Source of the DNA: NORP240 sp942492445
GTDB lineage: Bacteria; Pseudomonadota; Gammaproteobacteria; Pseudomonadales; Pseudohongiellaceae
Assembly: GCA_942492445.1 (NCBI GenBank)
Contig: CALOEW010000069.1
Coordinates: 1 to 44,663, forward strand
Direction: 5' to 3'
Length of the DNA stretch: 44,663 bases
In this document: piece after piece, positions 8,887-17,785 of the stretch
Numbering within the stretch: position 1 is the first letter of the stretch
How the letters are laid out: the number at the start of each line of letters is the position of its first letter
Position numbers and translations under genes: made by a program
Notes under the pieces: generated by a model
What the model was told of the DNA's origin: nothing
What the model saw: only the letters and a program-made list of their open reading frames with translations
Database searches by the model: none

Positions 8887-9522
8887 TCAGCGAGCTCCAG
8901 GCTGCGAAGTGCGCCAACATGCAGCAGTAAGTGTTTTGCAATGGAGTGCCGGCCGACATGTTTCGGCCACGCCTGCACCGAGCTCAAGCCTTACAAGACA
9001 ATTTTCGCACCAGGACGGATTATAAACCCCACAATCCCGCGAATCGTCCAGTTCATTGAATATCTTCATGAACAGCAGGCTGCGCTTCCGGTCGTCAAGG
9101 TCAAGTTTCTCACCCCGCGCCTGTTTATCAAGCAGAGCCAGCCAGTCGAAACTGTCATAGTCAAAAACAAGGGACTCGGCCGATGCACCGATAACCGTGC
9201 GCACTGCCCGGCGGTTTGCAGTGGATGCCCCCGCTTTCAATCTGCCGAATTCACCCTGTGCGTAGGCCGCGTGTGCAAAGCTGGCGAGAACCTCGACAAC
9301 ATCACTGCCATGAATCAGGGCGAGGCCAGCGGTACCGGCCAGATGATTGATAAAAGGCCGGCCGGAGCCGCGATAGCGCCCCGAAAACAATCGGGCCAGC
9401 ATGTCGTGCGTACGCCAGAGGGAGTCAATCTCGGCCCCTGGAAAATTTTTCCGGCGGGCGATGAAGTCAAGTTCCACAATGGACTGTGGCCAGTCAAACG
9501 TTGAATTAGTCACTTCCAGCAT
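8887..9522 (-). CDS. DUF6817-like (HD-type fold) protein
   Basis: 211 residues from the ATG at 9522, preferred over the TTG at 9594 because AAGGG sits close upstream. Recognisable segments are LWRTHDMLARLFSG, GRPFINHLAGTAGLA, VVEVLASFAHAAYAQGEFG, and NRRAVRTVIGASAESLVFDY. They match the pattern of DUF6817-type proteins, which have an HD-like helical layout (conserved H in INHL and AHAAY). The biochemical role is not established. The last 40 or so residues look unnatural, and another frame from about 8980 to 8742 reads as a plausible basic C-terminus (FRRKLFLEFGRKGRNAASKF), so a frameshift near 8950 is likely. It is divergent from the glycosyltransferase at 9616. Confidence 0.6.
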   Translation of the reverse strand: MLEVTNSTFDWPQSIVELDFIARRKNFPGAEIDSLWRTHDMLARLFSGRYRGSGRPFINHLAGTAGLALIHGSDVVEVLASFAHAAYAQGEFGRLKAGASTANRRAVRTVIGASAESLVFDYDSFDWLALLDKQARGEKLDLDDRKRSLLFMKIFNELDDSRDCGVYNPSWCENCLVRLELGAGVAETCRPALHCKTLTAACWRTSQPGAR

Positions 9523-9615
9523 GTACCCTTGCGACGGTCTGGTTTTCAGTCGGGCGGGAATCCCGCGACATTGTATCGCTTTATGAAAACGCAAGTCCTG
9601 CCACGGTCACCCTGA

Positions 9616-10737
9616 ATGGGATTTTATCTTCTGTTAATTACGCGCACCCTGGACGCGCTGATACATCCGAAGGCGTACCCCGGGCGCAGCCGCAGAAAAC
9701 TGCTGCGTTATCTCAAGCAGGGGTTGAGGTTTCGCTTGCAACAACGTCTGGCACGCAAACATTCCTTTCCTGACCGCCCTCCTCTCCACGTCTTCCTCAC
9801 AAGCTTCAAACGCGAAGCCAATATGCGCTACCTGTTGGAACCGTTATTGATCCTGCCATACACAACAAAGGTCACGATCACCAATAACAACCCGGAAACC
9901 CGGGTAAATCTTGGCCGAAACAAAGCCGATCCCCGTGTCGAACTCATTGACCAGCCCGTAGCCCGGTCCTGTGGCTTTCGTTTTGACGTTGCCAGGCACA
10001 GTCCCGGGAACAACCTGCTGTTTATCGACGATGACATCTTTCTTACTCCGCAGCAGGTGGACCGGCTCTATGAAAATTTTCTGGCAAACCCCGATTCTCC
10101 TCGCGGAATGCGGGGACAGATCTGGCGGAAAGTTGACGGAGCCGGTTTTCTGCAGGCTGTCAGTGGAGACCAGGAGGTCGACGTATTGAATCGGGTCTAT
10201 CTTGTCAATCGGCCCACACTGGAGACAATGTTCTCCCTGCTGGAAAAATTCGGACTTGATGAATGCGACCAGCTTCACAATGCCGACGACATTTTTGTCA
10301 GCTTCGGTGGCAATGACAAACCCCGGATTCACGACATCGGCGGCTACCTGGACTGCCCGACAAGTTACAAAGAAGACACCGCGATACACATGAACCGACC
10401 GGCATTTCGTGATGAGCGCCAGCTGATTTTTGAGAAACTGATGGCTTTCAGCCGAGAGCCGGACATCGACATCGATGACCTGAAACAGACTCTTGCTGTT
10501 GTGCGTCAGTCCTCGTTTGCGCAGGACCGGGGAAACCCTGATCATAGCCATGGCGTTTTCCTTGGGAGCCTGCCGGTCGCTGTCGTGATGCATCGCACCA
10601 AGGGGCGGTCGCTCCCTGGCCAGAATGACCATGTGGTTCTGGTACCGGGCGGCTCGCCGGGGGCCCACGCGGGCGGATTGCCGCCGGCATGCGCAGGCCT
10701 GTCAAGACAGTGCAATGAAGCCAGCCGGCTTGTCTGA
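9616..10737 (+). CDS. Glycosyltransferase, GT-A fold (EXTL2/GT64-like)
   Basis: 373 residues. The N-terminal 55 residues are hydrophobic then basic. The catalytic domain starts at LHVFLTSFKREANMRYLLEP, with TKVTITNNNPE, VARSCGFRFDVARH and LLFIDDDIFLTPQQV. D138-D139-D140 is the metal- and nucleotide-sugar-binding DxD-type motif. A later HNADDIFVSFGGN matches the acceptor-side loop of exostosin-like transferases. The donor sugar cannot be told. The last 60 or so residues are Gly/Pro-rich and unlike the family, and may result from a frameshift near 10540. It lies among a methyltransferase and another glycosyltransferase, suggesting surface polysaccharide synthesis. It converges on the GT2 gene. 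Confidence 0.75.
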   Translation: MGFYLLLITRTLDALIHPKAYPGRSRRKLLRYLKQGLRFRLQQRLARKHSFPDRPPLHVFLTSFKREANMRYLLEPLLILPYTTKVTITNNNPETRVNLGRNKADPRVELIDQPVARSCGFRFDVARHSPGNNLLFIDDDIFLTPQQVDRLYENFLANPDSPRGMRGQIWRKVDGAGFLQAVSGDQEVDVLNRVYLVNRPTLETMFSLLEKFGLDECDQLHNADDIFVSFGGNDKPRIHDIGGYLDCPTSYKEDTAIHMNRPAFRDERQLIFEKLMAFSREPDIDIDDLKQTLAVVRQSSFAQDRGNPDHSHGVFLGSLPVAVVMHRTKGRSLPGQNDHVVLVPGGSPGAHAGGLPPACAGLSRQCNEASRLV

Positions 10738-10742
10738 CTCTG

Positions 10743-10772
10743 TGGGACTTAATCAGAGGCTCCATAATTCCC
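10743..10772 (-). repeat. REP-like intergenic motif
   Basis: On the minus strand it reads ATGGAGCCTCTGATTAAGTC, matching the REP-like consensus. It sits between two convergent glycosyltransferase genes. Confidence 0.5.
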
Positions 10773-10782
10773 ACAATGCCAA

Positions 10783-11781
10783 TCAGTCACGCCCGCCCGA
10801 CAACAGCTCAGTCATTTCACTGCTCTGATTTTTTCCGGCAGACATGCCGTCCCACCGATCCACAGTTTTCACCAGCAGATTGGCAACTCTGACTCCGGCG
10901 AATCGCGTTACCTGTTGATGCAGGGACTGGTAAACCTTACGCCGATGCCGGGCAGCAAAATTAACAACCCGATCGTGCGACTGCAGATTCCATTTTTGAA
11001 ACAGGTGTCTCTCCGAGTGCTCTACCCAGGCCCGGCTCCAGCGCAGGAAAAGTACTTCCCGGTCTTCCCGGGTTACAGGCGGAGGGCGCAGGTAGGAGAC
11101 CCTGGAGTCGGGCGCGAACCACATGGAACCATTGGCACGCTGGACGACAAGTGCGAAATCCAGATGCTCGGAAGTTGCCAGATAGTTGGCATCGAACAGG
11201 CCGATCTGTCTCACAAATTCCGTCCGCATCAGGACACAATGGAACTCCGCCATCTGGGTCGGCTCTTCGATCAATTGGCCGGCTACTTGGTCGAACGATA
11301 CACCCAGAAAACGCTGTACTTCCCTGAGCTGCCTGGTGCCATCCTGTTCGACTATTTCCACTGTACCGCCAGCGGTATGTATGATCTCTTCTTCCAGTTC
11401 ACCCTGTTGGATTAGAGGAGACACCACGTCGGCGCGGTGTTTGCGGGCGCATTCGAGCATGGCGTGTAACCAGCCCGGCCCGAACAACACGTCATTGTCG
11501 ACAAATGCCACATACTCTGTGTTCACCAGTGGCACGACAGAATTGCGGGAGTACAGCGGGCTTTCGTAACGTTCACGGCGTAGGAGCTGTATTCCGTTGT
11601 GCTCCGCTTTCTGCCTCAGGTACTCCCGCAGAGAGGGTGGCGAGGCATTGTCCACGTAGATGATGGGGCAGCCCTGCGGGATTGTCTGCAGTAAGGATTC
11701 CAGGGAACGTTGCGATGGACTGAAGCGCTCCCGCTGGACTACGACGATGGTGGTGTCGAGCTTGTCATCCGTTGTCGACAT
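10783..11781 (-). CDS. Family 2 glycosyltransferase
   Basis: 332 residues from the ATG at 11781, which has AAGGAG 10 bases upstream; a TTG 9 bases earlier lies too close to it. The GT2 nucleotide-binding fold is clear: TTIVVVQRERFSPSQRSLES, CPIIYVDNASPP (first Asp at 44), then VNTEYVAFVDNDVLFGPGWL with the metal-binding D95-N-D97. The later part has HTAGGTVEI and FDANYLATSEHLDFAL, the acceptor region (ED/EH motif) of inverting GT2 enzymes. Likely cytoplasmic, adding a sugar to a lipid- or protein-linked glycan. Acceptor and donor are unknown. It follows the small repeat protein at 11874 on the same strand. Confidence 0.88.
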   Translation of the reverse strand: MSTTDDKLDTTIVVVQRERFSPSQRSLESLLQTIPQGCPIIYVDNASPPSLREYLRQKAEHNGIQLLRRERYESPLYSRNSVVPLVNTEYVAFVDNDVLFGPGWLHAMLECARKHRADVVSPLIQQGELEEEIIHTAGGTVEIVEQDGTRQLREVQRFLGVSFDQVAGQLIEEPTQMAEFHCVLMRTEFVRQIGLFDANYLATSEHLDFALVVQRANGSMWFAPDSRVSYLRPPPVTREDREVLFLRWSRAWVEHSERHLFQKWNLQSHDRVVNFAARHRRKVYQSLHQQVTRFAGVRVANLLVKTVDRWDGMSAGKNQSSEMTELLSGGRD

Positions 11782-11873
11782 GGCGTGCAATCTCCTTTTC
11801 CCGGGTTATCTGCGGCATGCGCAGGCGGTGCGCAAAAAGCGCAGAGCCCTGCTAGTCCGTATAGATCGTTGTG

Positions 11874-12245
11874 TCAGACATTGCCACGCTCAATTCCCTG
11901 CCTTACCAGAGTTTTTGCTGTCTGCAACGCATTGAGCCTGTTGCGCTGAAGCGTGTGTTGCGATGTCCCCGGTTCAGATTTCAACAAGGCTTTTTCGACC
12001 CTGGTTGCCAATTCCGTCAGTGTGCTCAACGCTACCTGTAGATCGTTAAAAGCCACAGCCACAGCCCCACCCTCATTAAGCAGCAGAGAGGCAATCTGTA
12101 AAGCCATTATGTTCTTCTTCAGCATGGTATGCTGCCATGTTCCCGGAGTGAGCTTCTGACAGGCTTTCTCCGACTTGCTGAGAAGCGACTTTATCGGACG
12201 CAGTGCTTCCTGAGTCTCAGCAATTGACGGCCTGATCACTGCCAC
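11874..12245 (-). CDS. Small protein made of two 50-residue repeats
   Basis: 123 residues from a GTG at 12245; the frame stays open upstream to about 12380 without an ATG, and no good ribosome site is seen, so the start is uncertain. The protein consists of an ungapped internal duplication: residues about 10-59 and 69-118 align over 50 positions with 20 identities, each copy carrying EKA, PGT-x-QHT and ALQ-x-A. Both are predicted helical, with the PGTxQHT turn between helices. No signal peptide or membrane segment is visible. I do not recognise the family. It lies upstream of the GT2 gene on the same strand. Confidence 0.6.
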   Translation of the reverse strand: MAVIRPSIAETQEALRPIKSLLSKSEKACQKLTPGTWQHTMLKKNIMALQIASLLLNEGGAVAVAFNDLQVALSTLTELATRVEKALLKSEPGTSQHTLQRNRLNALQTAKTLVRQGIERGNV

Positions 12246-12495
12246 ACCTGAGGAACCCGCGGCGAATGCCGCGCCCGTCGCCGCAGGCTTGCAATTGTCA
12301 GATCTGCCAGGAGCGGTCCCCCTGCCCTGTTTATCTCCATTGCTTCTTTTGCTGATCCCGTGTACATCAGTTGCGGTTGTATGCTTTTAATCGTTTTGTA
12401 ACCTCAGAAAGGATCTGGCGCCAGACGCCACGCCCCCCAGAACGCCAGATGAATGCCTCGGCTGCATAGAGTTTCAGACACGCGCATCCGATCGA

Positions 12496-13128
12496 TCAAA
12501 GGCTCTGTTCGCTCGGAACAGGCAGGCCCGGCTTCTTTGCCACTACCGAGAAAACATGCCAATCATGCTGATCTCCAGCGGGGGTAACCCCCGAAGACCT
12601 GTGAACACTGAAACGAAGGATCTCAAAGTCTGTAAATAGCGCCTGCACCTCCTCTGCCTCAAAAGCGGTCACTTCTGGCCAGTAATCTGCAGCGCGATAA
12701 TCTGGTCCTGCCATCGTATCCTGCAGCCCCAGGAAGGAGCCGCAGAAAACGCCGTTCGGATACAGACACTCGCAGACATTCCGCCACACGCCTTCGAATT
12801 CTGACTTTGGGCAGAAAAACAGGCTCGCATCAGCCACAACCAAAGAGGCTTCTGGGTAATGGAACGAGCTGAAAGAAGACCTTGATAAGACCACACTATC
12901 AACATCTTTAAAGCGGGCCCTGCATCTCGATATTGACTCCTCTTCCACGTCAAATCCATGCACGAAAAAGCCCTGTGAGGCGAGGAAAGCAATATCTGCT
13001 CCAGCGCCACATCCGCAATCTATTGCAATCCTGGGCTCATCCACGACTCCGACTGCGAACAGCAGGTCGTCGCGAACCTTTCGATTCTCAGTTGCATCAA
13101 AGTACTTGCTGACGGCTTCGCCTGGCAT
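12496..13128 (-). CDS. Class I SAM-dependent methyltransferase
   Basis: 210 residues from the ATG at 13128 (MPGEAVSKYF). The longer frame to 13209 runs through a REP-like element and is unlikely to be translated. Motif I is AIDCGCGAGADIAFLA (about residues 35-50), motif II the acidic end of GFFVHGFDVEEES, and SLVVADASLFF fits motif IV. The later half (VFCGSFLGLQDT, ADYWPEVTAFEAEEVQALF) matches small TehB/Methyltransf_25-type enzymes. The methyl acceptor is unknown. The neighbours suggest a glycan or small metabolite. It is followed on the same strand by the repeat protein and GT2 gene, and preceded by a minus-strand Tat protein ending upstream at 13265. Confidence 0.82.
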   Translation of the reverse strand: MPGEAVSKYFDATENRKVRDDLLFAVGVVDEPRIAIDCGCGAGADIAFLASQGFFVHGFDVEEESISRCRARFKDVDSVVLSRSSFSSFHYPEASLVVADASLFFCPKSEFEGVWRNVCECLYPNGVFCGSFLGLQDTMAGPDYRAADYWPEVTAFEAEEVQALFTDFEILRFSVHRSSGVTPAGDQHDWHVFSVVAKKPGLPVPSEQSL

Positions 13129-13141
13129 GGTTGATTGAACC

Positions 13142-13172
13142 CTAAGGAACCTCTGATCAAGCCCCACAATGG
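13142..13172 (+). repeat. REP-like intergenic motif
   Basis: AAGGAACCTCTGATCAAGCC followed by CCACAATGG; the reverse-oriented element at 7622-7649 is nearly identical. It lies just upstream of the methyltransferase start. Confidence 0.55.
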
Positions 13173-13264
13173 TCGGCGGGAGTCTGTCGGGCACGCCGGT
13201 CGAAGCCACGAAACCCTAAACCCAGGTGAAACTGACTGCCCTCTCAAACCCCTGGAACCGCAGG

Positions 13265-14443
13265 TCAGGCTGGTTCCAGGCTGATTTCGAAAGTCACGCC
13301 CCCACTGCTGGAACCGGTACTGCCGCGCTGCGAGCTGAAATACAATCGTCGATAAGCGGGGTCGAAGGCGGGACCGGTTATTTCCGAGCGTGGGTGACCC
13401 GGGATCTGCAACAGTGGAACAGGTCGGCCCTCCGGCGTAATTACCACCAGCTGCATATCACCGCCGTCTTCGGCAACAAGCACCTCGCCGGCAGGCGTGA
13501 TCGTAAGGTTATCGACGCCACTCAGAATCGGATTGCTGCTGGTCGCCAGGTCATAAACCACGGAAAGCTCATGGGTGGTCACATCATAACACCAGATCCG
13601 GTTGTCTCTCTTGGTGGAGAAGAAGACCAGGCCGTCCTGAAAGACCAGCCCTTCGCCGCCACGGAATGGTGTACAGTCAGGCACCTGATACCGGGTCGGG
13701 ACTGAATGGGCACCTGGATCCTTTACTGCCACCCAACTGAGTTGTTGCCTGCCATTATTTTCCTGTACCCGCGCTATCTCCAGCACACCGCTCGAAAGTT
13801 CCGGCAACGGGCGGGCCGGACGAAACCGGTAGAACCCACCATCCGGTTCATCTTCGGTCAGATACAGAACCTGGTTGATCGGGTCAACAGCAACCGCCTC
13901 ATGCTGGAAACGCCCCAGTGCCGGCCTTACCTCGGCCTCCCTGAAGCCAAAAGGATCGCATTCATAGACCTGCCCGCCTTCGAATTCCTCGCAGGACAAC
14001 CACGTCTGCCAGGGAGTTTTTCCCCCGGCGCAGTTGATCGACGTTCCCTGTAGCACAGGATAGGCATCGGCAGGACGTCCGGACCGGTTGAATCTCAGAG
14101 CGCCCACTCCACCGCGGTTACCGGCCAGCTCGGCATTGGAAACATAAATCCAGCCGCCGTCGCCGGTGGCAAAGACAGCACCGCCATCCGGCGCATCGTG
14201 CCAGACATAATCGGATGAGGCAACCGGCCGCTCACCGGAGCGTGCGACGATACGCGACTTGAACCCCGGGGGCAGCATTACACCGTTTTCGTCAGGTTCG
14301 CGGAGACTGCCAATTGTGCCCAGGTTCTCCATAGAAACCGGCCCCGGGGCCCCGGCACGAGCGACCCGTTTGGATGCGAACAGTATGAAGCCTGCCGCAC
14401 CAGCCTGCAGGAATTGTCGACGTTTGATCAGTTGCGCATTCAT
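13265..14443 (-). CDS. Tat-exported PhoX/DUF839-family protein, compact form
   Basis: 392 residues, start ATG at 14443. A twin-arginine signal KRRQFLQAGAAGFILFASKRVA occupies residues 7-28. The DUF839 hallmark is GGKTPWQTWLSCEEFE with C151-E152-E153, equivalent to TPWGTYLTCEE in the phoX gene at 5427. Further family blocks are GRFQHEAVAVDP, LYLTEDEPDGGFYRF, GEGLVFQDG and LTITPAGEVLVAEDGG, which form a beta-propeller with metal ligands. At 392 residues it is much shorter than true PhoX (about 650), so it may act on another phosphoester or may only be a relative. Its ATG overlaps the TGA of an upstream frame (ATGA), a sign of translational coupling to the broken gene at 14440-15290. Confidence 0.85.
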   Translation of the reverse strand: MNAQLIKRRQFLQAGAAGFILFASKRVARAGAPGPVSMENLGTIGSLREPDENGVMLPPGFKSRIVARSGERPVASSDYVWHDAPDGGAVFATGDGGWIYVSNAELAGNRGGVGALRFNRSGRPADAYPVLQGTSINCAGGKTPWQTWLSCEEFEGGQVYECDPFGFREAEVRPALGRFQHEAVAVDPINQVLYLTEDEPDGGFYRFRPARPLPELSSGVLEIARVQENNGRQQLSWVAVKDPGAHSVPTRYQVPDCTPFRGGEGLVFQDGLVFFSTKRDNRIWCYDVTTHELSVVYDLATSSNPILSGVDNLTITPAGEVLVAEDGGDMQLVVITPEGRPVPLLQIPGHPRSEITGPAFDPAYRRLYFSSQRGSTGSSSGGVTFEISLEPA

Positions 14444-15290
14444 AGTCTTAACTTTAGCACCGTTTTCATTACTGGAACCTGACAGATAACCTTTTCGTTC
14501 AGTGGCGGCCTGCCCGTTACACTGATACGCCCCCGGGCGCCTGTTGATGAGAAATGGCCCGTGTAATTTGTTTCGTACGTGATGGGCAGGATTGAATCGC
14601 CGTAAAGCGGGCGTGGTATGACTATTGTTGTTTCATGGTTGCGCAGTCGCGCGTATGTGTCTAGTACTCGAGGTGATGGAGGTGCAAGTTTGTGTAGTTT
14701 TGAGTTGTGGGAGTCGCCTAGATAGAGTTGGATGGATTGAGTAGGGTGGGGCCCCAGGCAACTCCATTCTCTCATGGGGGTAACCATCCCAGATACCCAT
14801 AGGCCACAGCTCTTCATTGTCCGGCCCAAGGGAACAGGTGGATATGATTGTTGGAGAATTAGGTGGATGGAGTGACAGATATAAAAAATTTCTTTGGGCG
14901 TAGAGGGACGATGGATGGTATTTGAAATGGTCGACGTGAAGGATGGTGTTGATATGGGTATCCAGCAATGATCTAGAGGTTTCAAATAGGGAGGTGATGG
15001 TGTCGGACCCGCGTCTAGGAGAGATGAATTATAAGTGATATGAGGGAGGGGAAGGAAGGAAGTTGATGTCTAGGAAATGGCATAGTTATCCATCATGGTG
15101 TAGGCAAAAGGGGGGAGAGGGGAAGAGTGATGGGATTCTGTTGATCCTGCATGGATTGGGTGGTGGTTACAGTGGAATATGTTCTTGCAGTACCAAGTAT
15201 CACAATTTCTGCAACTGCTCCTGATCTGCATCGGATTGTGCGCTAGCCGTGCCGGATGCTCCTGTCAGTACAAGCGCAATGGCGGTAGAA
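14440..15290 (-). pseudogene. Remnants of one exported protein across disturbed sequence
   Basis: Two gene-like pieces face each other across scrambled sequence. At 15200-15290 the minus strand reads a signal peptide (STAIALVLTGASGTASAQ) followed by SDADQEQLQKL. At 14440-14640 it reads a plausible C-terminus (HETTIVIPRPLYGDSILPI, then SVTGRPPLNEKVICQVP) whose TGA overlaps the start of the PhoX-like gene at 14443. Together they would make one exported protein of roughly 280 residues whose middle is unreadable. I infer one gene, but two remnants are also possible. Part of the middle (about 14760-14860) reads GPDNEELWPMGIWDGYPHER, which may be genuine protein. No family recognised. Confidence 0.4.
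14650..15195. other. Disturbed G/T-rich stretch of unnatural composition
   Basis: The plus strand changes abruptly to G/T/A-rich text with many GGTG, GATGG and GGGAGG words and few CpG-rich codons, unlike the flanking genes. No long frame resembles a protein. It separates two halves of what looks like one gene. Confidence 0.5.
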
Positions 15291-15344
15291 AGACAGGATC
15301 CCAGGGTCGTGGGGTGGAGGTCAGGGGCAGGCCTGAGTACTGGA

Positions 15345-17156
15345 TCAGGGAGACACCCAGGCCCTGTCGAAGGCGTTGGTGAGTACGCCGCATTGATGGT
15401 TGTTTCCAAAGGACTCCATCAGGTCATTGATGCCATCATTGTCCAGGTCGACCCCCGCGATGGCGGTTTGACCGGCTCTTGAATTGATCATGATCACGGC
15501 CTGGACACCGTAAGGAAACTCCATCCAGCAGGAGCCCTGCCCTTTGCTGCCGTTGTAAGGCAGGTCACCGCCATGGTTGCGGTAGAGCCCCCAGGCGCCG
15601 TTCCCCCAGGCGCCCAGATCCGCCGGGTCCAGCCATCCAAGGAAATTGGAGTCCATAAGATTGCGCGCCTGCTGTGTGAGAATCTTATTCGTAAAACGCC
15701 GGTAGGCAAGGATTGCCACGAGTTCTCGAGCGGAGAGATACCAGCCGCCAGCGCCGCAGATGTCCGTCCAGTCACCCGGGTCGACGCCAGGAGTTCCATC
15801 GTCGGGGAAAGTGTAGAAGAAGGTAGGGTTGCTATCGCTCTGATTGCAGTCTCCCTGGACGACCCCCGTTCTGTCGAATACGCGCAACTGAACGACATGT
15901 TGATAAAGTGCCTGGGAGATTGCATCCAGGCCACCGAGTGAGGGGAAACCATCGGCAAGGGCGTCGATCGTATCGCGGCCGAAATGCAGGTTCGGGAGGA
16001 TGACCCTGAATAGTGCAAAGTTCGCATTCTGATAGGCATAGCACTTCTGAGCGTTCACACCCGTCATGATGTAGCCCTGCAGGCTGCTGAAATCGCTGTT
16101 GCTCGGGCACAAGGTCTGACCACAGGCACAACCGCCATTGTTGTTCAACCCACTTCGATGAGTCAGCAGATTGCGGAAGGTCAGGTTCTGTATCGTGCCG
16201 TCCTGGGTCCATGACGACGGGAGATAAGAAGAAATCGAAGAGTCCACGGAGATGTTATTCTCGACCAGAAGCTGCACGGCGGTCATGGCCGTGAGCGTCT
16301 TGGAGATGCTCGCGATATTCATCTCCTTGTCAACATTCTGGAACACAGGACCTCCATCCGCACCGGTGCGTGCCAGTCCGTCGTCACCCGCGGCTACCAG
16401 GACCCCATTCTGCGCGATGGCATAGGTATAGCCAACGGTCTGCGGGCTCAAGCTGTCCCGGATGTTCTGCTCGAAGAGGTCGAGGTCAAGCACGGGCACA
16501 ATACCCGCCAGGTTTCCCGTATTGAAGAGCGGGATGGCGGCACTGTAGTTCCCCTCCAGGGCGAGAAGCAGCGCTTCATCGAGTGCAACCTCCGCCTCTG
16601 CAACGACAGCAGGATCGATCTCGGCGGCTTCGGCGCGAGATATGCCTTCAGTTGCCAGCAACAGGGCCGACTCGGAGAGACCGTCGAGCGCCTCCATAGC
16701 GAACTCTGCCTCCGCGGAATCCCGCGACAGCCTCCAGGCGATTTCCATCAGGTGTACGCTCTGTCCGAGATGTCGCATTGCGCCGGCAAAGTCCGTGTCC
16801 AGCCCCACAAGGTTCTCGAGGGCACGCCTTGCCTGCCGGAGAGAGCCGAGGCCCAACGCCGTGAAGGGTGCATTCACGTTCACCGGCTCGGTCCTAAGAA
16901 ACTCCTCCAGTTTGCCAACAGTCCGTTCAAGTGCCAGCCATGAGATTGGGCCTGCCACCCCTCCCGCCGGGGGTGCCGTCAGGACCGTCTGGTCGCCCGC
17001 GGACCCGTTCGGGTCCGGCTTAAGGTGCTGGAGCTCTTCTACCAGCGCGGCGAGTCTCTCGAGAGTGGGTGCGCGGCCTATAGTCTGCCCCCATCCCATA
17101 ATCGGTGCGGTGAGAAGCAGGGCCAGAGTGACAATAACGTGCGTTCGCAGTCTCAT
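15345..17156 (-). CDS. Exported beta-lactamase-fold serine hydrolase
   Basis: 603 residues from the ATG at 17156, with GGAGG 9 bases upstream and a Sec signal peptide (VIVTLALLLTAPIMGWGQ). Residues about 30-220 are a helical Ala/Glu-rich region of unknown role. The catalytic domain follows (about 240-600): YAIAQNGVLVAAGDDG, then NIASISKTLTAMTAVQLL with the S283-x-x-K286 nucleophile and general base, FRNLLTHRSGL, and Y375-Q-N377 as the YxN motif. Cysteines in GGCACGQTLC and QKCYAY could form disulfides. The family (class C beta-lactamase/D-aminopeptidase/esterase) is periplasmic or secreted, and the substrate here is unknown. It is in the same direction as the broken gene downstream. Confidence 0.87.
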   Translation of the reverse strand: MRLRTHVIVTLALLLTAPIMGWGQTIGRAPTLERLAALVEELQHLKPDPNGSAGDQTVLTAPPAGGVAGPISWLALERTVGKLEEFLRTEPVNVNAPFTALGLGSLRQARRALENLVGLDTDFAGAMRHLGQSVHLMEIAWRLSRDSAEAEFAMEALDGLSESALLLATEGISRAEAAEIDPAVVAEAEVALDEALLLALEGNYSAAIPLFNTGNLAGIVPVLDLDLFEQNIRDSLSPQTVGYTYAIAQNGVLVAAGDDGLARTGADGGPVFQNVDKEMNIASISKTLTAMTAVQLLVENNISVDSSISSYLPSSWTQDGTIQNLTFRNLLTHRSGLNNNGGCACGQTLCPSNSDFSSLQGYIMTGVNAQKCYAYQNANFALFRVILPNLHFGRDTIDALADGFPSLGGLDAISQALYQHVVQLRVFDRTGVVQGDCNQSDSNPTFFYTFPDDGTPGVDPGDWTDICGAGGWYLSARELVAILAYRRFTNKILTQQARNLMDSNFLGWLDPADLGAWGNGAWGLYRNHGGDLPYNGSKGQGSCWMEFPYGVQAVIMINSRAGQTAIAGVDLDNDGINDLMESFGNNHQCGVLTNAFDRAWVSP

Positions 17157-17192
17157 AATCTCGAACCTCCGTCTTGCTCTTGCTCTTTTCCA

Positions 17193-17245
17193 GCGAACCG
17201 CTGATTAATTACCGCGATGCTCTGGGGTAATTAAGCAGCGGTTAC
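17193..17245. repeat. Palindromic REP-like hairpin
   Basis: Arms GAACCGCTGATTAATTACC and, on the complement of the right side, GTAACCGCTGCTTAATTACC fold around a GCGATGCTCTGG loop. A near copy with the same loop core lies at 17578-17630. Confidence 0.65.
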
Positions 17246-17577
17246 TTGGAATGCAAAACAAAAGGTATCGCCGAATCCGGGGATTGTCCAGTTACGTGAG
17301 TCCAGCCTCAGATGATGCCCTGCCAATCCGCAGCGAAACTTACCCCGGCAATGTCATCCAGGAACCTGGACATCGGTTGAATACCGCAAAATCAGAAGAT
17401 TACAGCGGGGTCAAACAAGGATGCAATGCAACAGAACCTGCCGGGGTGAGCAATTAATCGGCGGGCGGACCCGGTTGTGGAACTCCCTCAAATTTTCTGG
17501 TTTACTGGCAGGGCTGTATCAGAAACGGGCGTAGGAGACATACAGATACGGAGTTGATTGCAGTGGTGGCGCCATCA

Positions 17578-17630
17578 GGGAATCCCTGATTAATCACCGC
17601 AATGCTCCGGTAATTAAACAGAGGTTACCC
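17578..17630. repeat. Palindromic REP-like hairpin
   Basis: Arms GGGAATCCCTGATTAATCACC and, from the right side, GGTAACCTCTGTTTAATTACC form an imperfect hairpin around GCAATGCTCC. Closely related to 17193-17245. Confidence 0.65.
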
Positions 17631-17785
17631 AGTCAGGTGTTTTGACGCTTGAAGTTGCCAGGAAGAAGAGCAACCCGGGACGCTTTCATCGCCCGGAAAA
17701 AATCGATCAGTCCGTTGTCAGATCGCCCTGTTCACTCAGGATAGCAGTAAACACGAATTCTTACAGGTAACAGGGATTACGGCTC

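Larger units (their letters stand above)
17157..17785. other. Intergenic region with two REP-like hairpins
   Basis: No gene could be supported. It contains two related palindromic elements (17193-17245 and 17578-17630) and the upstream regions of the divergent serine hydrolase and protease genes. A short GGCTGTATCAGAAAC word at about 17512 recurs near 34503. Confidence 0.5.

Noticed and set aside
17251..17457. 68-residue plus-strand frame
   Set aside because: No ribosome site, no recognisable domain, and it lies in a REP-containing intergenic region.
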